The notes beneath the pieces are model-generated. The model ran no database searches. It saw nothing but the letters and a program-made list of their open reading frames with translations, and was not told the origin of the DNA. The position numbers and the translations under genes were made by a program. From Coprococcus phoceensis (GTDB taxonomy: Bacteria > Bacillota > Clostridia > Lachnospirales > Lachnospiraceae), in the NCBI RefSeq assembly GCF_900104635.1, contig NZ_FNWC01000006.1, positions 62,001 to 126,000 on the forward strand: 64,000 nucleotides of DNA, read 5' to 3'. Positions 27,486-36,236 of the stretch are shown here, one piece after another. How positions within the stretch are numbered: the first letter of the stretch is position 1; the number at the start of each line of letters is the position of its first letter.

Positions 27486-28953
27486 TTAAGTAGTTGCGTC
27501 AATCTCGTACACATCGAAGGTGTCCGTGGGTTTTACCACGGCACGCTGCTTCTTCATGTACCGTTCCATGTCAAAGACATTTTTAGGGTCGGCGTCGGCC
27601 GTGTATCTGTAATTCGGGTGCCGGGTGAGGTCGTACTTGTCCGAAAGGAACGGGCGCACGCCCCGCAGCATGAAAATACACTTGCCGCCGTCCATCACTG
27701 CCAATTCGTCCTGGGTCATCAACTCCTTTCCTAATTTCTGATAACTGAGGCCGTGGGAAACCTGGCTGCCCCGGTTTTCGGACTGGTTATAGAGATCAAT
27801 GGTCTCTTTCCCCAGCAGCTCCGAAATTTCCTTGAGCGTGGATTTCTCCTTGCCTCCCAAAAACAAGGTGCTGTCACAGTTACCGACGATGGTATCTGCC
27901 GCGTCCTTGTAGATGGTCTTTAACTGGCTCTGCGACTGCAAAATAATAGAAGCCGATATTTCACGGCTTCGGATGGTGGCGATCAGCTTATCGAAGTTCG
28001 GTATCTGGCCGATGTTGGCAAACTCGTCCAGAATCAGACGGACATGGACGGGCAGCCGCCCACCGTAGAAGTCATCCGCCTTGTCGCAGAGCAGATTGAA
28101 AAGCTGACTATACATGAGGGCGGCCACGAAATTGAAAGTGCTGTCTGTATCTGACAGGATCACAAACAGCGCCGTCTTTTGGTCGCCCAGGGTATCCAGT
28201 TCCAGCTCGTCATATTCCATCAGGTCCCGCAGCTCCTTGATATCGAAGGGAGCAAGCCGGGCACCGCAGGAAATGAGGATGGATTTTAAGGTTTTGCCCG
28301 CCGCCATCTTGAATTTGCGGTACTGCTTGACGGCGAAGTGGTCCGGCTCCCGTTCCTCCAACTGAGAAAAGAGCAAGTCCACCGGGCTTTGATAGGTTTC
28401 GTCGTCCTCTCTGGCTTCACTGGCATTGATAAGGTCCAGAAGTGTGATGAAGTTCTTTTCTTCCTCCGTGGCCTCGTACCAGATGTAGCCAATCAGCGCG
28501 GAATAATAGAGGCGTTCCGCTTTGACCCAGAAATCTTCCGAAGATTTTTCGCCTTCGCCCTTCGTGTTCATAATCAGGGCGTTCACCAGTTTTAAGATAT
28601 CCTTCTCTGACCGAATGTAGGCCAGTGGGTTGTATCTCATGGATTTTCGGAAGTTTATCAGATTGAGGCACTTGATACGGTATTTCTTCCGCTCCAGGAA
28701 AGTGCCGATCTCCGGCAGCAAGGTTCCTTTCGGATCGGTGCAGACATAGGACGAATGGGCTTGCAGCAGCGACGGCTTACAGAAGAACCGCGTCTTGCCG
28801 CTGCCGGAACCGCCGATCACCAGAATGTTTTTATTTCTGGCATACTTCGGCTGCTTTGGGCGGCTCGCCATCGTGATCCGCTCCGTCTGCGTCATAGGGA
28901 TGTTCTGGAAAAAGTCCTTGTCCATGTAGGGAGCGATATCCGCCGCAGTCCCC
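27486..28953 (-). pseudogene. virD4 coupling protein, C-terminal part (interrupted by element B)
   Basis: This is the ATPase part of a CD1115-type VirD4 coupling protein. It has Walker A GGSGSGKTRFF, the PKGTLLPEIG region, Walker B-like LILDEFANIG and ILQSQSQL. The reading frame continues upstream of the first Met (28925) as WGTAADIAPY and then meets element B at the TG core (28954-28955). The N-terminal 96 codons lie at 38138-38427. Joining the two parts at TG gives 290 + 1468 = 1758 nt, exactly 586 codons with stop, the usual length. A truncated soluble 479-aa version could still be made from the ATG at 28925. Confidence 0.88.
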
Positions 28954-28955
28954 CA
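28954..28955. other. att core (TG) at the left end of element B
   Basis: On the minus strand the junction reads CGCTTCATGGGGGACTGC: element sequence to CGCTTCA, core TG, then virD4 (GGGACTGC). Together with 38138-38139 it defines the crossover. The inferred empty site is CCCGC-TG-GGGGACT, encoding ARWGT. Confidence 0.8.
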
Positions 28956-29016
28956 TGAAGCGTTTTGTCAAGTGCTTTTCGCAATTTATTGACGCAAAAC
29001 AGGATTTTTTCAAGAG

Positions 29017-29043
29017 AAAAGCCCCATGCGGTCAACATGGGGC
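29017..29043 (-). terminator. Hairpin terminator at the end of the element B operon
   Basis: On the minus strand GCCCCATGTT pairs with the ACCGCATGGGGC side (arms GCCCCATG/CATGGGGC), followed by TTTTC. It lies about 60 bp after the RepA-like ATPase gene and close to the element end. Confidence 0.65.
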
Positions 29044-29101
29044 GAGTTGATAAAGTGAAAGTGCGAAAGTGCAAGGTGCAAAGGCTCTGCGTTTTGCACT
29101 T

Positions 29102-30985
29102 TCATTTTGCAGTTTCGGGCGGCTGCTTCTTCTTGATGAAGTTGTACCATTGACTTCCAACGCGCCTTGCGCCCAATATGCCGCCCATGCTGCGCTTGGC
29201 ATTTTGTACCGTTCTTTCGGATATTCCGGCTTCGGCTGCCGCCTTGACAATATCCTCGCTTGCCATTTCCTTACCGTCTGCAAGTAAATCGAGTATCAAC
29301 CTTTCCGCTTGCTCGGTCTTGGTTTCGGTGTTGCCGCCTGTGCCGGACAGCAGTTCATCAGCGGTAATGTCATATTCGCCTATCCATGAAAAGCCGCTTT
29401 CCGCGCCCAACGAAAACGCCATAGGCTTACCCTCCGGTGCAAGGGAAGATTTGTCGTGAATGATAACGCGCACATTCGGCTCTCGTTTCACGCGCCCTAT
29501 GAGCAGCACACTACGAGCGGCGGCTCGGAAGTCGATAGAGCCTAATCCCCGGTATGCGCTCTGACCTCCGGCAGCTTTGTTCAAGTGCCCGATAAGCACA
29601 ACGGCACACCCGGTACGCTCTGCAACTTCGGCAAGGCGGCGAAAGATAGGGCGTATTTCGTTTGCCTTGTTCATATCCGTTTTTTCGCCTACATACGCCT
29701 GTATGGGGTCAAGGATTATAAGACGCGCCCCGGTCTGCCGGATTGCCCTTTCTATGCGTTCATCGGATAAGGACAATTCCTGTTTGCCCTCGTCAATGAC
29801 AAGTACCCGGTCAAGGTCTGCGTCCGCTTCCATAAGGCGCGGCTTGACGGTATCGCCCAAACCGTCCTCTGCGGTCTGATAGATAACATTAAAAGGCTCA
29901 TGCTCTGCCATAGCCGGAAAGGGCTTGCGGTTGGTACAGGCGGCGCAAAGGCGCAGGGCAAGGGTGGTTTTTCCCTCGCCGGGGTTGCCCTGTACGATTG
30001 TTACCTTTCCAAAAGGGATATACGGCTCCCATAGCCATTCAACGGTCTGTGTGTCAACCTCGCTCATGCGGATAATTTCAACGGTTTCTTCCTGTTGCGG
30101 CTCACGCAAGCCATAGACAGCTTCGCGCAGATATTTTCCGTCTGTAATTTCCTCTTTACGCTGTAAAACCTCGTTCCAGTCTTTGAACAACGGTACAAGG
30201 CGATTGACGGTGTAGCCTTGGGGGATAATGCTGTTAAGGCGGCTGCAAGCGTCTGTCCCGGCTTTGTCGCTGTCAAGGCAGAGATAGACGGTCTTGATAT
30301 TCGGACGGTCAGAGAGAAAACGCAGCAGGGCTTTTTCACTCACGCCGCCCAATGACAGATAGCTTTGTTTCTGCCATTCCTTTTTGAACAGGCAGAGGAA
30401 AGATAACAGGTCAATGGGGGCTTCAAAGACAAAAAGCCTTTCGCCCTCGCCCCGGTAGCAGAAGTTAAAAGTCTTGTCGCTGCCTTTCACATCAAGCCGG
30501 AAGCTGCCCACCGTTCCCCGTTGGTGGGCATATCTCGGTATGCCGCTTTCATCTCTGCCGACAAATACGGCGTTATGGTGGGCGGCTTCCTCGTAGAGAT
30601 CGCCGCAGGAAAAGAAAAAGCCCGACACATCTTCATCAATGCGCCGGGCGGCTGTAAGGTAGTTCCTCGCTGTTTGGTTGTCGGGGCTTTTGGGTGGTAG
30701 TCTGAATTGCAGATAGACGGGTGGGGGTGCTTCGCCCCGTTCGCCTATCAGCATTTCAACGGCTTCAAGAAAACTTTTGCCGTAAAACTCCATGACAAAA
30801 TCAATCGGACCGCCGCCTTTGCTCTGGCTGTGCCGATACCATCTGTTTTCTCTGACCGTCAAGCTGTCGTGCCGTTTCCAACGGTACTCCTGTCCGGCGC
30901 GTTCAAGCTGTTCGCCCTGGGCTTGCAGGAATGATACAAGGTCGGTCTGATTTGCCCGGTCAATCTGTTCTTTGGTGTAGGTCAT
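29102..30985 (-). CDS. Toprim/RepA-type ATPase (replication helicase-like)
   Basis: The 627-aa protein has an N-terminal DUF3991/CHC2-like region, a Toprim domain (near 190-260; VFEAPIDLLSFL, YLCLDSDKAGTDA) and a RecA-like RepA/AAA_25 ATPase (Walker A GNPGEGKTT near 335; LIILDPIQAY). A winged-helix end follows (SERTVQNAKRSMGG). It combines primase-like and helicase-like parts, suited to copying single strands of the element after transfer. It starts in a 4-bp overlap with the relaxase gene. Confidence 0.85.
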   Translation of the reverse strand: MTYTKEQIDRANQTDLVSFLQAQGEQLERAGQEYRWKRHDSLTVRENRWYRHSQSKGGGPIDFVMEFYGKSFLEAVEMLIGERGEAPPPVYLQFRLPPKSPDNQTARNYLTAARRIDEDVSGFFFSCGDLYEEAAHHNAVFVGRDESGIPRYAHQRGTVGSFRLDVKGSDKTFNFCYRGEGERLFVFEAPIDLLSFLCLFKKEWQKQSYLSLGGVSEKALLRFLSDRPNIKTVYLCLDSDKAGTDACSRLNSIIPQGYTVNRLVPLFKDWNEVLQRKEEITDGKYLREAVYGLREPQQEETVEIIRMSEVDTQTVEWLWEPYIPFGKVTIVQGNPGEGKTTLALRLCAACTNRKPFPAMAEHEPFNVIYQTAEDGLGDTVKPRLMEADADLDRVLVIDEGKQELSLSDERIERAIRQTGARLIILDPIQAYVGEKTDMNKANEIRPIFRRLAEVAERTGCAVVLIGHLNKAAGGQSAYRGLGSIDFRAAARSVLLIGRVKREPNVRVIIHDKSSLAPEGKPMAFSLGAESGFSWIGEYDITADELLSGTGGNTETKTEQAERLILDLLADGKEMASEDIVKAAAEAGISERTVQNAKRSMGGILGARRVGSQWYNFIKKKQPPETAK

Positions 30986-32496
30986 AGGGAAATATCCTCC
31001 TTTTTGCGTCTTGGTGTTTGGTGTGTCTGTTCCTGTGTGCGCTGCTCGGCTTGCTCTACAATATCAATGCACTTTCGGATTTGCTGTAACTCCTTAACCT
31101 CGCTGCGCTTTGTTTTCAGTTCTTCATATTCGCCTGTGGATTGGGCTTTCAGTTCGTCAAATTCTTTCTGCCACTCGGACACCTTGAAAGACTTTGTACC
31201 CTCCGGCAGATTTGCGTGCAGGAAACGGTTGGCGGCGTTCCAGATAATGAGGTCGCTTTCGTGGGCTTGCTCAAATTTTTCTCTCTTTTTGCCCCATCCG
31301 TTTTTCAGCGTTTTCAGTTCATCGTGAATGGGCTTCAAGCGGTTGTAGTTGCTGCCATGCTCGATAAACTTTTCCAATGTCCTCATGCGCTTCTGCTTGG
31401 CAACAACGCTTGTATTCAGCCGCTTTGCTTCTTCATCAACAGAGGAAAGGGCAGCGTCCAAATCTTCAAGGGTAGCAATGCCCTTGCTTTGCAGATAGAC
31501 AATCGCCTTGCTGATTTTTTGCAATTCCCCGGCAGTATGCTGTTGCTGCCAGCCCTGTGAATACTTCCGGCTTTTCTCTCGTTCAATGCTCAAATACCTT
31601 GTAAGCAGCGTGGCAATATCGGGAGAGTGCGGGGCAGCTTGCAGTTGCTTCTTAGCGGCGAAAACCTCCGCAAGCCATTCTTTCAAGCTGTCGATATAGC
31701 CCCGGATTTCCCGCATAAGTCGGTTGGTCTTTTGTATCATGCGGTTGATTTCTCCCTTGTCGGTGGCTATGCCTTTCTTCTCCATTTGGGAAGCTGCAAC
31801 ACCCATGTGGACGGTGGGGAGTTCCTCAATACCACGCTCTGCATGGCTGCGGTGGTCGATACGCTCCGCGCTGCCGCTTCGCTCTAAATAGTCGTTGGCA
31901 AGGTCAGCCCACGCCTTGCGCCATAGGTCGGCGTTCTCCTGCCTGTTCCAGTCCATAAGGTCAACCTTGCGCGTCTTGTATCTGCCGCTTGGCAGCTTTA
32001 CGCGCTCCCCATTTTCGTCAAGGACATATTCCTTTTTTGACTTCGCCGCCCATGTGCCTTTTTCATCAAGGGGGCGCATAGTCAAAAGGATATGAGCGTG
32101 TGGGTTGCCGTTGCCTGTGTCGTGGATATTGAAGTCGGCGCACATTCCTTTGGAAACAAATTGAGAGGAACAGTATTCCCGGACAAGGCGGGTCTGTTCC
32201 TCTCTTGAAAGTTCAACAGGTAGGGCGATTTCGATTTCCCTCGCAAGCTGTGAGTTATTCGATTTTTCGATTTGCTCCACGCTGTTCCATAGAATAGAAC
32301 GGTCAGAGAAAGAGGGTGGGGCATGGGGCGGCAGCATGATTTCAGAATGAACAACGCCGCCTTTTCTTGTATAGTCGTGGGTCAGTCCGTCCCACTCGTT
32401 TGTCAGCTTCTCTCCGGCGCGGTAGGCTGCTGCGGCTACGGCAGATTTGCCCTTTCCCCGGCTGACAATCTTAATGCTGCAATGGTAGATTGCGAT
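30982..32496 (-). CDS. MobA/MobL relaxase (MobQ type), unusual start
   Basis: The protein (about 504 aa) has the MobQ start IAIYHCSIKIVSRGKGKSAV, an AAYRAGE motif and the metal motif NGNPHAHILLTMR, with a long charged C-terminal half. It nicks oriT of element B. No ATG or GTG lies at a proper distance from the strong GGGAGGTG site; the codon 7-8 bp after it is ATC (32494-32496), where relatives have ATG. Either ATC is used or an upstream in-frame start (up to 32703) adds 69 residues. It overlaps the ATPase gene by 4 bp. Confidence 0.8.
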   Translation of the reverse strand: MAIYHCSIKIVSRGKGKSAVAAAAYRAGEKLTNEWDGLTHDYTRKGGVVHSEIMLPPHAPPSFSDRSILWNSVEQIEKSNNSQLAREIEIALPVELSREEQTRLVREYCSSQFVSKGMCADFNIHDTGNGNPHAHILLTMRPLDEKGTWAAKSKKEYVLDENGERVKLPSGRYKTRKVDLMDWNRQENADLWRKAWADLANDYLERSGSAERIDHRSHAERGIEELPTVHMGVAASQMEKKGIATDKGEINRMIQKTNRLMREIRGYIDSLKEWLAEVFAAKKQLQAAPHSPDIATLLTRYLSIEREKSRKYSQGWQQQHTAGELQKISKAIVYLQSKGIATLEDLDAALSSVDEEAKRLNTSVVAKQKRMRTLEKFIEHGSNYNRLKPIHDELKTLKNGWGKKREKFEQAHESDLIIWNAANRFLHANLPEGTKSFKVSEWQKEFDELKAQSTGEYEELKTKRSEVKELQQIRKCIDIVEQAEQRTQEQTHQTPRRKKEDISL

Positions 32497-32514
32497 AGTA
32501 TCACCTCCCGATAC

Positions 32515-32745
32515 GGTCAACAAAACCCCATGAAAGTGAATAGCTTGCAAAGCAAGGTGTTCGCTTTCGTGGGGTACACAAAAGGGTAGACAGCGCAAGC
32601 TGTCGCAGGGAAAGTGTAGGTTTCCCTGTCGCGGCGCAAGCCGCCAATCTCTGCACAAGGCAATAATGCCCGGTGCGGAGATAAAGCCCTCGGCAGAGCG
32701 CACACGCCCGTTAGGGTGTATAAGTGCGCCCTTGTGTGCAAGGGT
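32515..32745. other. Candidate oriT of element B with RSF1010-like nic
   Basis: Between the relaxase and DUF3847 genes lie several inverted repeats: CCCCATGAAAG with CTTTCGTGGGG (32525-32575 area) and ACAGC-GCAA-GCTGT (32593-32606 area). Near 32721-32732 the plus strand reads TAAGTGCGCCCT, identical to the nic region of RSF1010/MobQ plasmids as I recall it. An imperfect hairpin (ACACGCCC...GGGTGT) lies just before it, as in RSF1010. A MobQ relaxase is encoded next door. Confidence 0.65.
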
Positions 32746-33046
32746 AATTCTTCGGTGTCGCTTCTCCGGCTCGTTTTCTCAAAAACTCCTGCGCTTTGTC
32801 GCTGAAAACCGCGGTGTAGAGGAAGTCGCGGGCTTCCTGTTCTGACATATCAATGAGTGCCGGGACAAGGCTTTCAAGGTAGCCGCCCCGCGAACAAAGA
32901 CGGTGGTTGCGCTCCTTGCGCTTCTCAATGGCAAGTTTGCGGTCAAGCATTTTGTTCCTGTTCTCATACTGCCGGATTTTCTTCTGTGTCAGTTCCATTT
33001 CGGCGTTACATTCCTCGATGGTGGTCGGTGGTTTTTTCTTCGACAT
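32711..33046 (-). CDS. DUF3847 protein
   Basis: This 111-aa basic helical protein (MSKKKPPTTIEECNAEMEL) fits DUF3847, found upstream of MobQ relaxases in mobilizable elements. GGAGGGCTACC precedes its ATG. It contains a coiled coil and a basic patch (RKERNHRLCSRGGYLESL). It may act as a relaxosome partner. The nic-like sequence overlaps its last codons, so coding and oriT functions share DNA. Confidence 0.72.
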   Translation of the reverse strand: MSKKKPPTTIEECNAEMELTQKKIRQYENRNKMLDRKLAIEKRKERNHRLCSRGGYLESLVPALIDMSEQEARDFLYTAVFSDKAQEFLRKRAGEATPKNYPCTQGRTYTP

Positions 33047-33067
33047 GGTAGCCCTCCTTTTTGATTT

Positions 33068-33724
33068 TTAGTAAAAGAAAAGGGCGGCTACTTCGGTTTG
33101 GAAATAGTCGCCCTGTTGGGGAATTATGTTATTGTTATTTGAATAATTATCGATAATCACATTATCAGTAGCCTGTGCTTCTCTCACAAATGCAACAGCG
33201 TTTTCTTCTCCGTATGGATAGACATGGATTGTTTCCTTTCCAACAGGGTCAGCAGACCAATCATTGCTATCATACACCTTGAAAGTCAATTCAATATCTG
33301 TGTATTCAACAATACCATTTTCCTCAAGAGTATCGGTGCTAAAGTTGATTTCTTCGTTAGCCTTTTTGCCAGCAGCTACCTCGCTTGCAAACATTGGATC
33401 GCACTGAACACCATTGATGGAAGCACTCTCGACAGAGAACATATAGGTTTTCTCTGTGGACTTGTTTTCAAGCTGTGCTTTCAGAGTGTAGCCCCACATA
33501 TTATCGGGGTCGATTTCGGTAATTTTTACCGCACACTCTGCGTTGTCAATGGCAACAACTTCCTCAAATACGATTTGATTTTCGGTGTTGTCGTTTTCGG
33601 TGCTTTCTTCATTTTGAGAAGAAGCGGGGGCATCGTCAGATGCGTCAGGTGTCGCTTCTCCGCCACAAGCTGCAAGAGATAGCACTAAAGCAAGCGAAAG
33701 AAGCAAGGTTACAAGTTTTTTCAT
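33068..33724 (-). CDS. Lipoprotein of unknown function on element B
   Basis: The 218-aa protein begins with a lipoprotein signal ending LSLAAC (Cys20), an acidic Ser/Glu/Asn linker and a beta-rich domain (about 55-180; SVESASINGVQCDPMFASEV). The domain resembles DUF4352/DUF5067-type surface lipoproteins in style only. It sits on the cell surface. It lies between DUF3847 and erm(B) and is not part of either known module. The last 40 residues (NNNNIIPQQGD) look irregular and may have been altered at a junction. Role unknown. Confidence 0.7.
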   Translation of the reverse strand: MKKLVTLLLSLALVLSLAACGGEATPDASDDAPASSQNEESTENDNTENQIVFEEVVAIDNAECAVKITEIDPDNMWGYTLKAQLENKSTEKTYMFSVESASINGVQCDPMFASEVAAGKKANEEINFSTDTLEENGIVEYTDIELTFKVYDSNDWSADPVGKETIHVYPYGEENAVAFVREAQATDNVIIDNYSNNNNIIPQQGDYFQTEVAALFFY

Positions 33725-33784
33725 TCCATTCCCTCCGTTATTAAAAAGTGTAACTTTCCAAATTTAAAAAAGCGACTCATAGAA

Positions 33785-34522
33785 TTATTTCCTCCCGTTA
33801 AATAATAGATAACTATTAAAAATAGACAATACTTGCTCATAAGTAATGGTACTTAAATTGTTTACTTTGGCGTGTTTCATTGCTTGATGAAACTGATTTT
33901 TAGTAAACAGTTGACGATATTCTCGATTGACCCATTTTGAAACAAAGTACGTATATAGCTTCCAATATTTATCTGGAACATCTGTGGTATGGCGGGTAAG
34001 TTTTATTAAGACACTGTTTACTTTTGGTTTAGGATGAAAGCATTCCGCTGGCAGCTTAAGCAATTGCTGAATCGAGACTTGAGTGTGCAAGAGCAACCCT
34101 AGTGTTCGGTGAATATCCAAGGTACGCTTGTAGAATCCTTCTTCAACAATCAGATAGATGTCAGACGCACGGCTTTCAAAAACCACTTTTTTAATAATTT
34201 GTGTGCTTAAATGGTAAGGAATATTCCCAACAATTTTATACCTCTGTTTGTTAGGGAATTGAAACTGTAGAATATCTTGGTGAATTAAAGTGACACGAGT
34301 ATTCAGTTTTAATTTTTCTGACGATAAGTTGAATAGATGACTGTCTAATTCAATAGACGTTACCTGTTTACTTATTTTAGCCAGTTTCGTCGTTAAATGC
34401 CCTTTACCTGTTCCAATTTCGTAAACGGTATCGGTTTCTTTTAAATTCAATTGTTTTATTATTTGGTTGAGTACTTTTTCACTCGTTAAAAAGTTTTGAG
34501 AATATTTTATATTTTTGTTCAT
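33785..34522 (-). CDS. erm(B): 23S rRNA (adenine-N6) dimethyltransferase ErmB
   Basis: This 245-aa protein matches the known ErmB sequence over its full length as far as I can recall. It has the SAM site [10 protein letters not shown] and the catalytic NIPYH. It methylates A2058 of 23S rRNA and gives resistance to macrolides, lincosamides and streptogramin B. GC is clearly lower than in neighbouring genes, so it was acquired separately. The normal leader-peptide/attenuator region is absent (see the upstream interval), so expression is probably constitutive. Like its neighbours it is on the minus strand. Confidence 0.97.
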   Translation of the reverse strand: MNKNIKYSQNFLTSEKVLNQIIKQLNLKETDTVYEIGTGKGHLTTKLAKISKQVTSIELDSHLFNLSSEKLKLNTRVTLIHQDILQFQFPNKQRYKIVGNIPYHLSTQIIKKVVFESRASDIYLIVEEGFYKRTLDIHRTLGLLLHTQVSIQQLLKLPAECFHPKPKVNSVLIKLTRHTTDVPDKYWKLYTYFVSKWVNREYRQLFTKNQFHQAMKHAKVNNLSTITYEQVLSIFNSYLLFNGRK

Positions 34523-34823
34523 GTAATCTCTCCTGAAGTGATTAGTGGGAATTTGTACCCCTTATCGATACAAATTCCCCGTAGGCGCTAGGGACCTCTT
34601 TAGCTTCTTGGAAGCTGTCAGTAGTATATCTAATAATTTATCTCCATTCCCTTTAGTAACGTGTACTTTCCTGTAAACGCATTTTATCGACAAATTAGCC
34701 GGGATATAAACGAATATTTACATTTCAAGACTTGAAAAACGCCGTCTGAAGAAGTATAATATTAAATACCTATAAGCAATAGGCGGTTTACAGGAAAGTA
34801 CACCTTTCTGTAAAACCGCCTAT
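34523..34823. promoter_or_regulatory. erm(B) upstream region without leader peptide, with hairpins
   Basis: The ribosome site (AGGAGAG) of erm(B) is present. Directly upstream a hairpin pairs GGGAATTTGTA with TACAAATTCCC (34547-34557, 34569-34579). No short leader ORF of the standard erm(B) type (MLVFQMRNVDK...) is present on the minus strand. Farther up, an exact 18-bp inverted repeat (GTGTACTTTCCTGTAAAC, 34661-34678; complement 34786-34803) flanks 107 bp. An ATP-rich promoter-like TTACTA...TAAATT lies between. No gene is seen. Confidence 0.7.
34781..34821. terminator. Hairpin after the resolvase gene
   Basis: AGGCGGTTTACAG (34781-34793) pairs with CTGTAAAACCGCCT (34808-34821) around a short loop, directly after the resolvase stop. 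It could end resolvase transcription and limit read-through to erm(B). It also contains one copy of the 18-bp inverted repeat. Confidence 0.55.
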
Positions 34824-35438
<615 letters not shown>

Positions 35439-35505
35439 TTATCCTCCTGTTCGTTTTACATAGACATCAACCGTCCTTACCTAATAATTTTACTGTATCT
35501 TTGTG

Positions 35506-35808
35506 TCATGGCTTGCTTTTCCCGGCTGAAATACCATGCTTCTTTGCATAGTCGCTTGCCGCCTGTCTGCGTTCCTCGCTGTATGGTGCGGTCAGACGGA
35601 AAGAGAAGCGTCCCTTTGCAATCTCAAACTCCATACAGCCCGTTTCCGGGTCGCTGTCGGTCAGCTTACAGACAGAGGGGAAGCGGCGGCTGTACGCGGT
35701 CAGCCTGTTCTTCAAGTCGGTGTTGTGGGTGCGGATATGGATAAGGGGGTCTTTCTCGTCAAACCAAATATCGGTGGTCTTTTCCTGCTTTTTCAGTCCT
35801 GTTTTCAT
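35506..35808 (-). CDS. Conserved small protein of mobilizable elements, unknown
   Basis: The ATG at 35808 (MKTGLKKQEKTTDIWFDEKD) follows AAAGGAG by 6 bp and gives 100 aa. The protein contains IHIRTHNTDLKNRLTAYSRR and a C-terminal basic part. The frame is open farther up to 36009, including a CPYC pair, so a 167-aa form is possible. Relatives are carried by Clostridia mobile elements. Function unknown. Confidence 0.55.
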   Translation of the reverse strand: MKTGLKKQEKTTDIWFDEKDPLIHIRTHNTDLKNRLTAYSRRFPSVCKLTDSDPETGCMEFEIAKGRFSFRLTAPYSEERRQAASDYAKKHGISAGKSKP

Positions 35809-35962
35809 AAACTCTCCTTTCTGCGCCCCTGTTACGCAGTAGGGGCATTTTTCGGGTGTTTTCTTCGGCTCTTGACTTGGGAAAAACGGCGTTTTTTCAA
35901 TAGAAAATGCTCTGGCGATACATTCCTCGTCCAGAGTGTTCCAATCGTCAAATATTCCGTTT

Positions 35963-36157
35963 TTACGGCTCTTGACCGTCAGACGCAGAAAAATGCGAAT
36001 AGTCGGCAAGTATCGCTTTCAGCAGCTTGTCGCGGAATGTTTCTGCGCTTCTGTGATTGAAAAACAACTCCGCAACGATGGTCTGTCCGTTCCGCTGTGT
36101 TGTGATGATACCATCCGGCTGCTTCTGCGCGGTGGTTGTGGTTTTCTTTTCTGTCAT
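35963..36157 (-). CDS. TnpW-like small transposon protein
   Basis: The ATG at 36157 gives 64 aa (MTEKKTTTTAQKQPDG...). The core RNGQTIVAELFFNHRSAETF and DKLLKAILADY fit the small TnpW-type proteins next to large serine recombinases. GGAGTGACCC precedes the ATG. It is separated from the recombinase gene by a terminator. It could modulate recombination; this is not shown. Confidence 0.65.
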   Translation of the reverse strand: MTEKKTTTTAQKQPDGIITTQRNGQTIVAELFFNHRSAETFRDKLLKAILADYSHFSASDGQEP

Positions 36158-36183
36158 TGGGTCACTCCTTCCTTTGGGTGCAA

Positions 36184-36216
36184 AAAAAGGATTTCCCATA
36201 GTTGGAAAATCCCTTT
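36184..36216 (-). terminator. Rho-independent terminator after the large recombinase
   Basis: On the minus strand AAAGGGATTTTCC pairs with GGAAATCCTTT around AACTATG, followed by TTTTTTT. It lies 20 bp after the recombinase stop. Confidence 0.85.
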
Positions 36217-36236
36217 CTGCTGTCGGTTATTCTGTT

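Noticed and set aside
33785..34522. Idea that erm(B) is carried by an intact Tn917
   Set aside because: No Tn3-family transposase and no 38-bp Tn917 ends are present; only a resolvase lies nearby.
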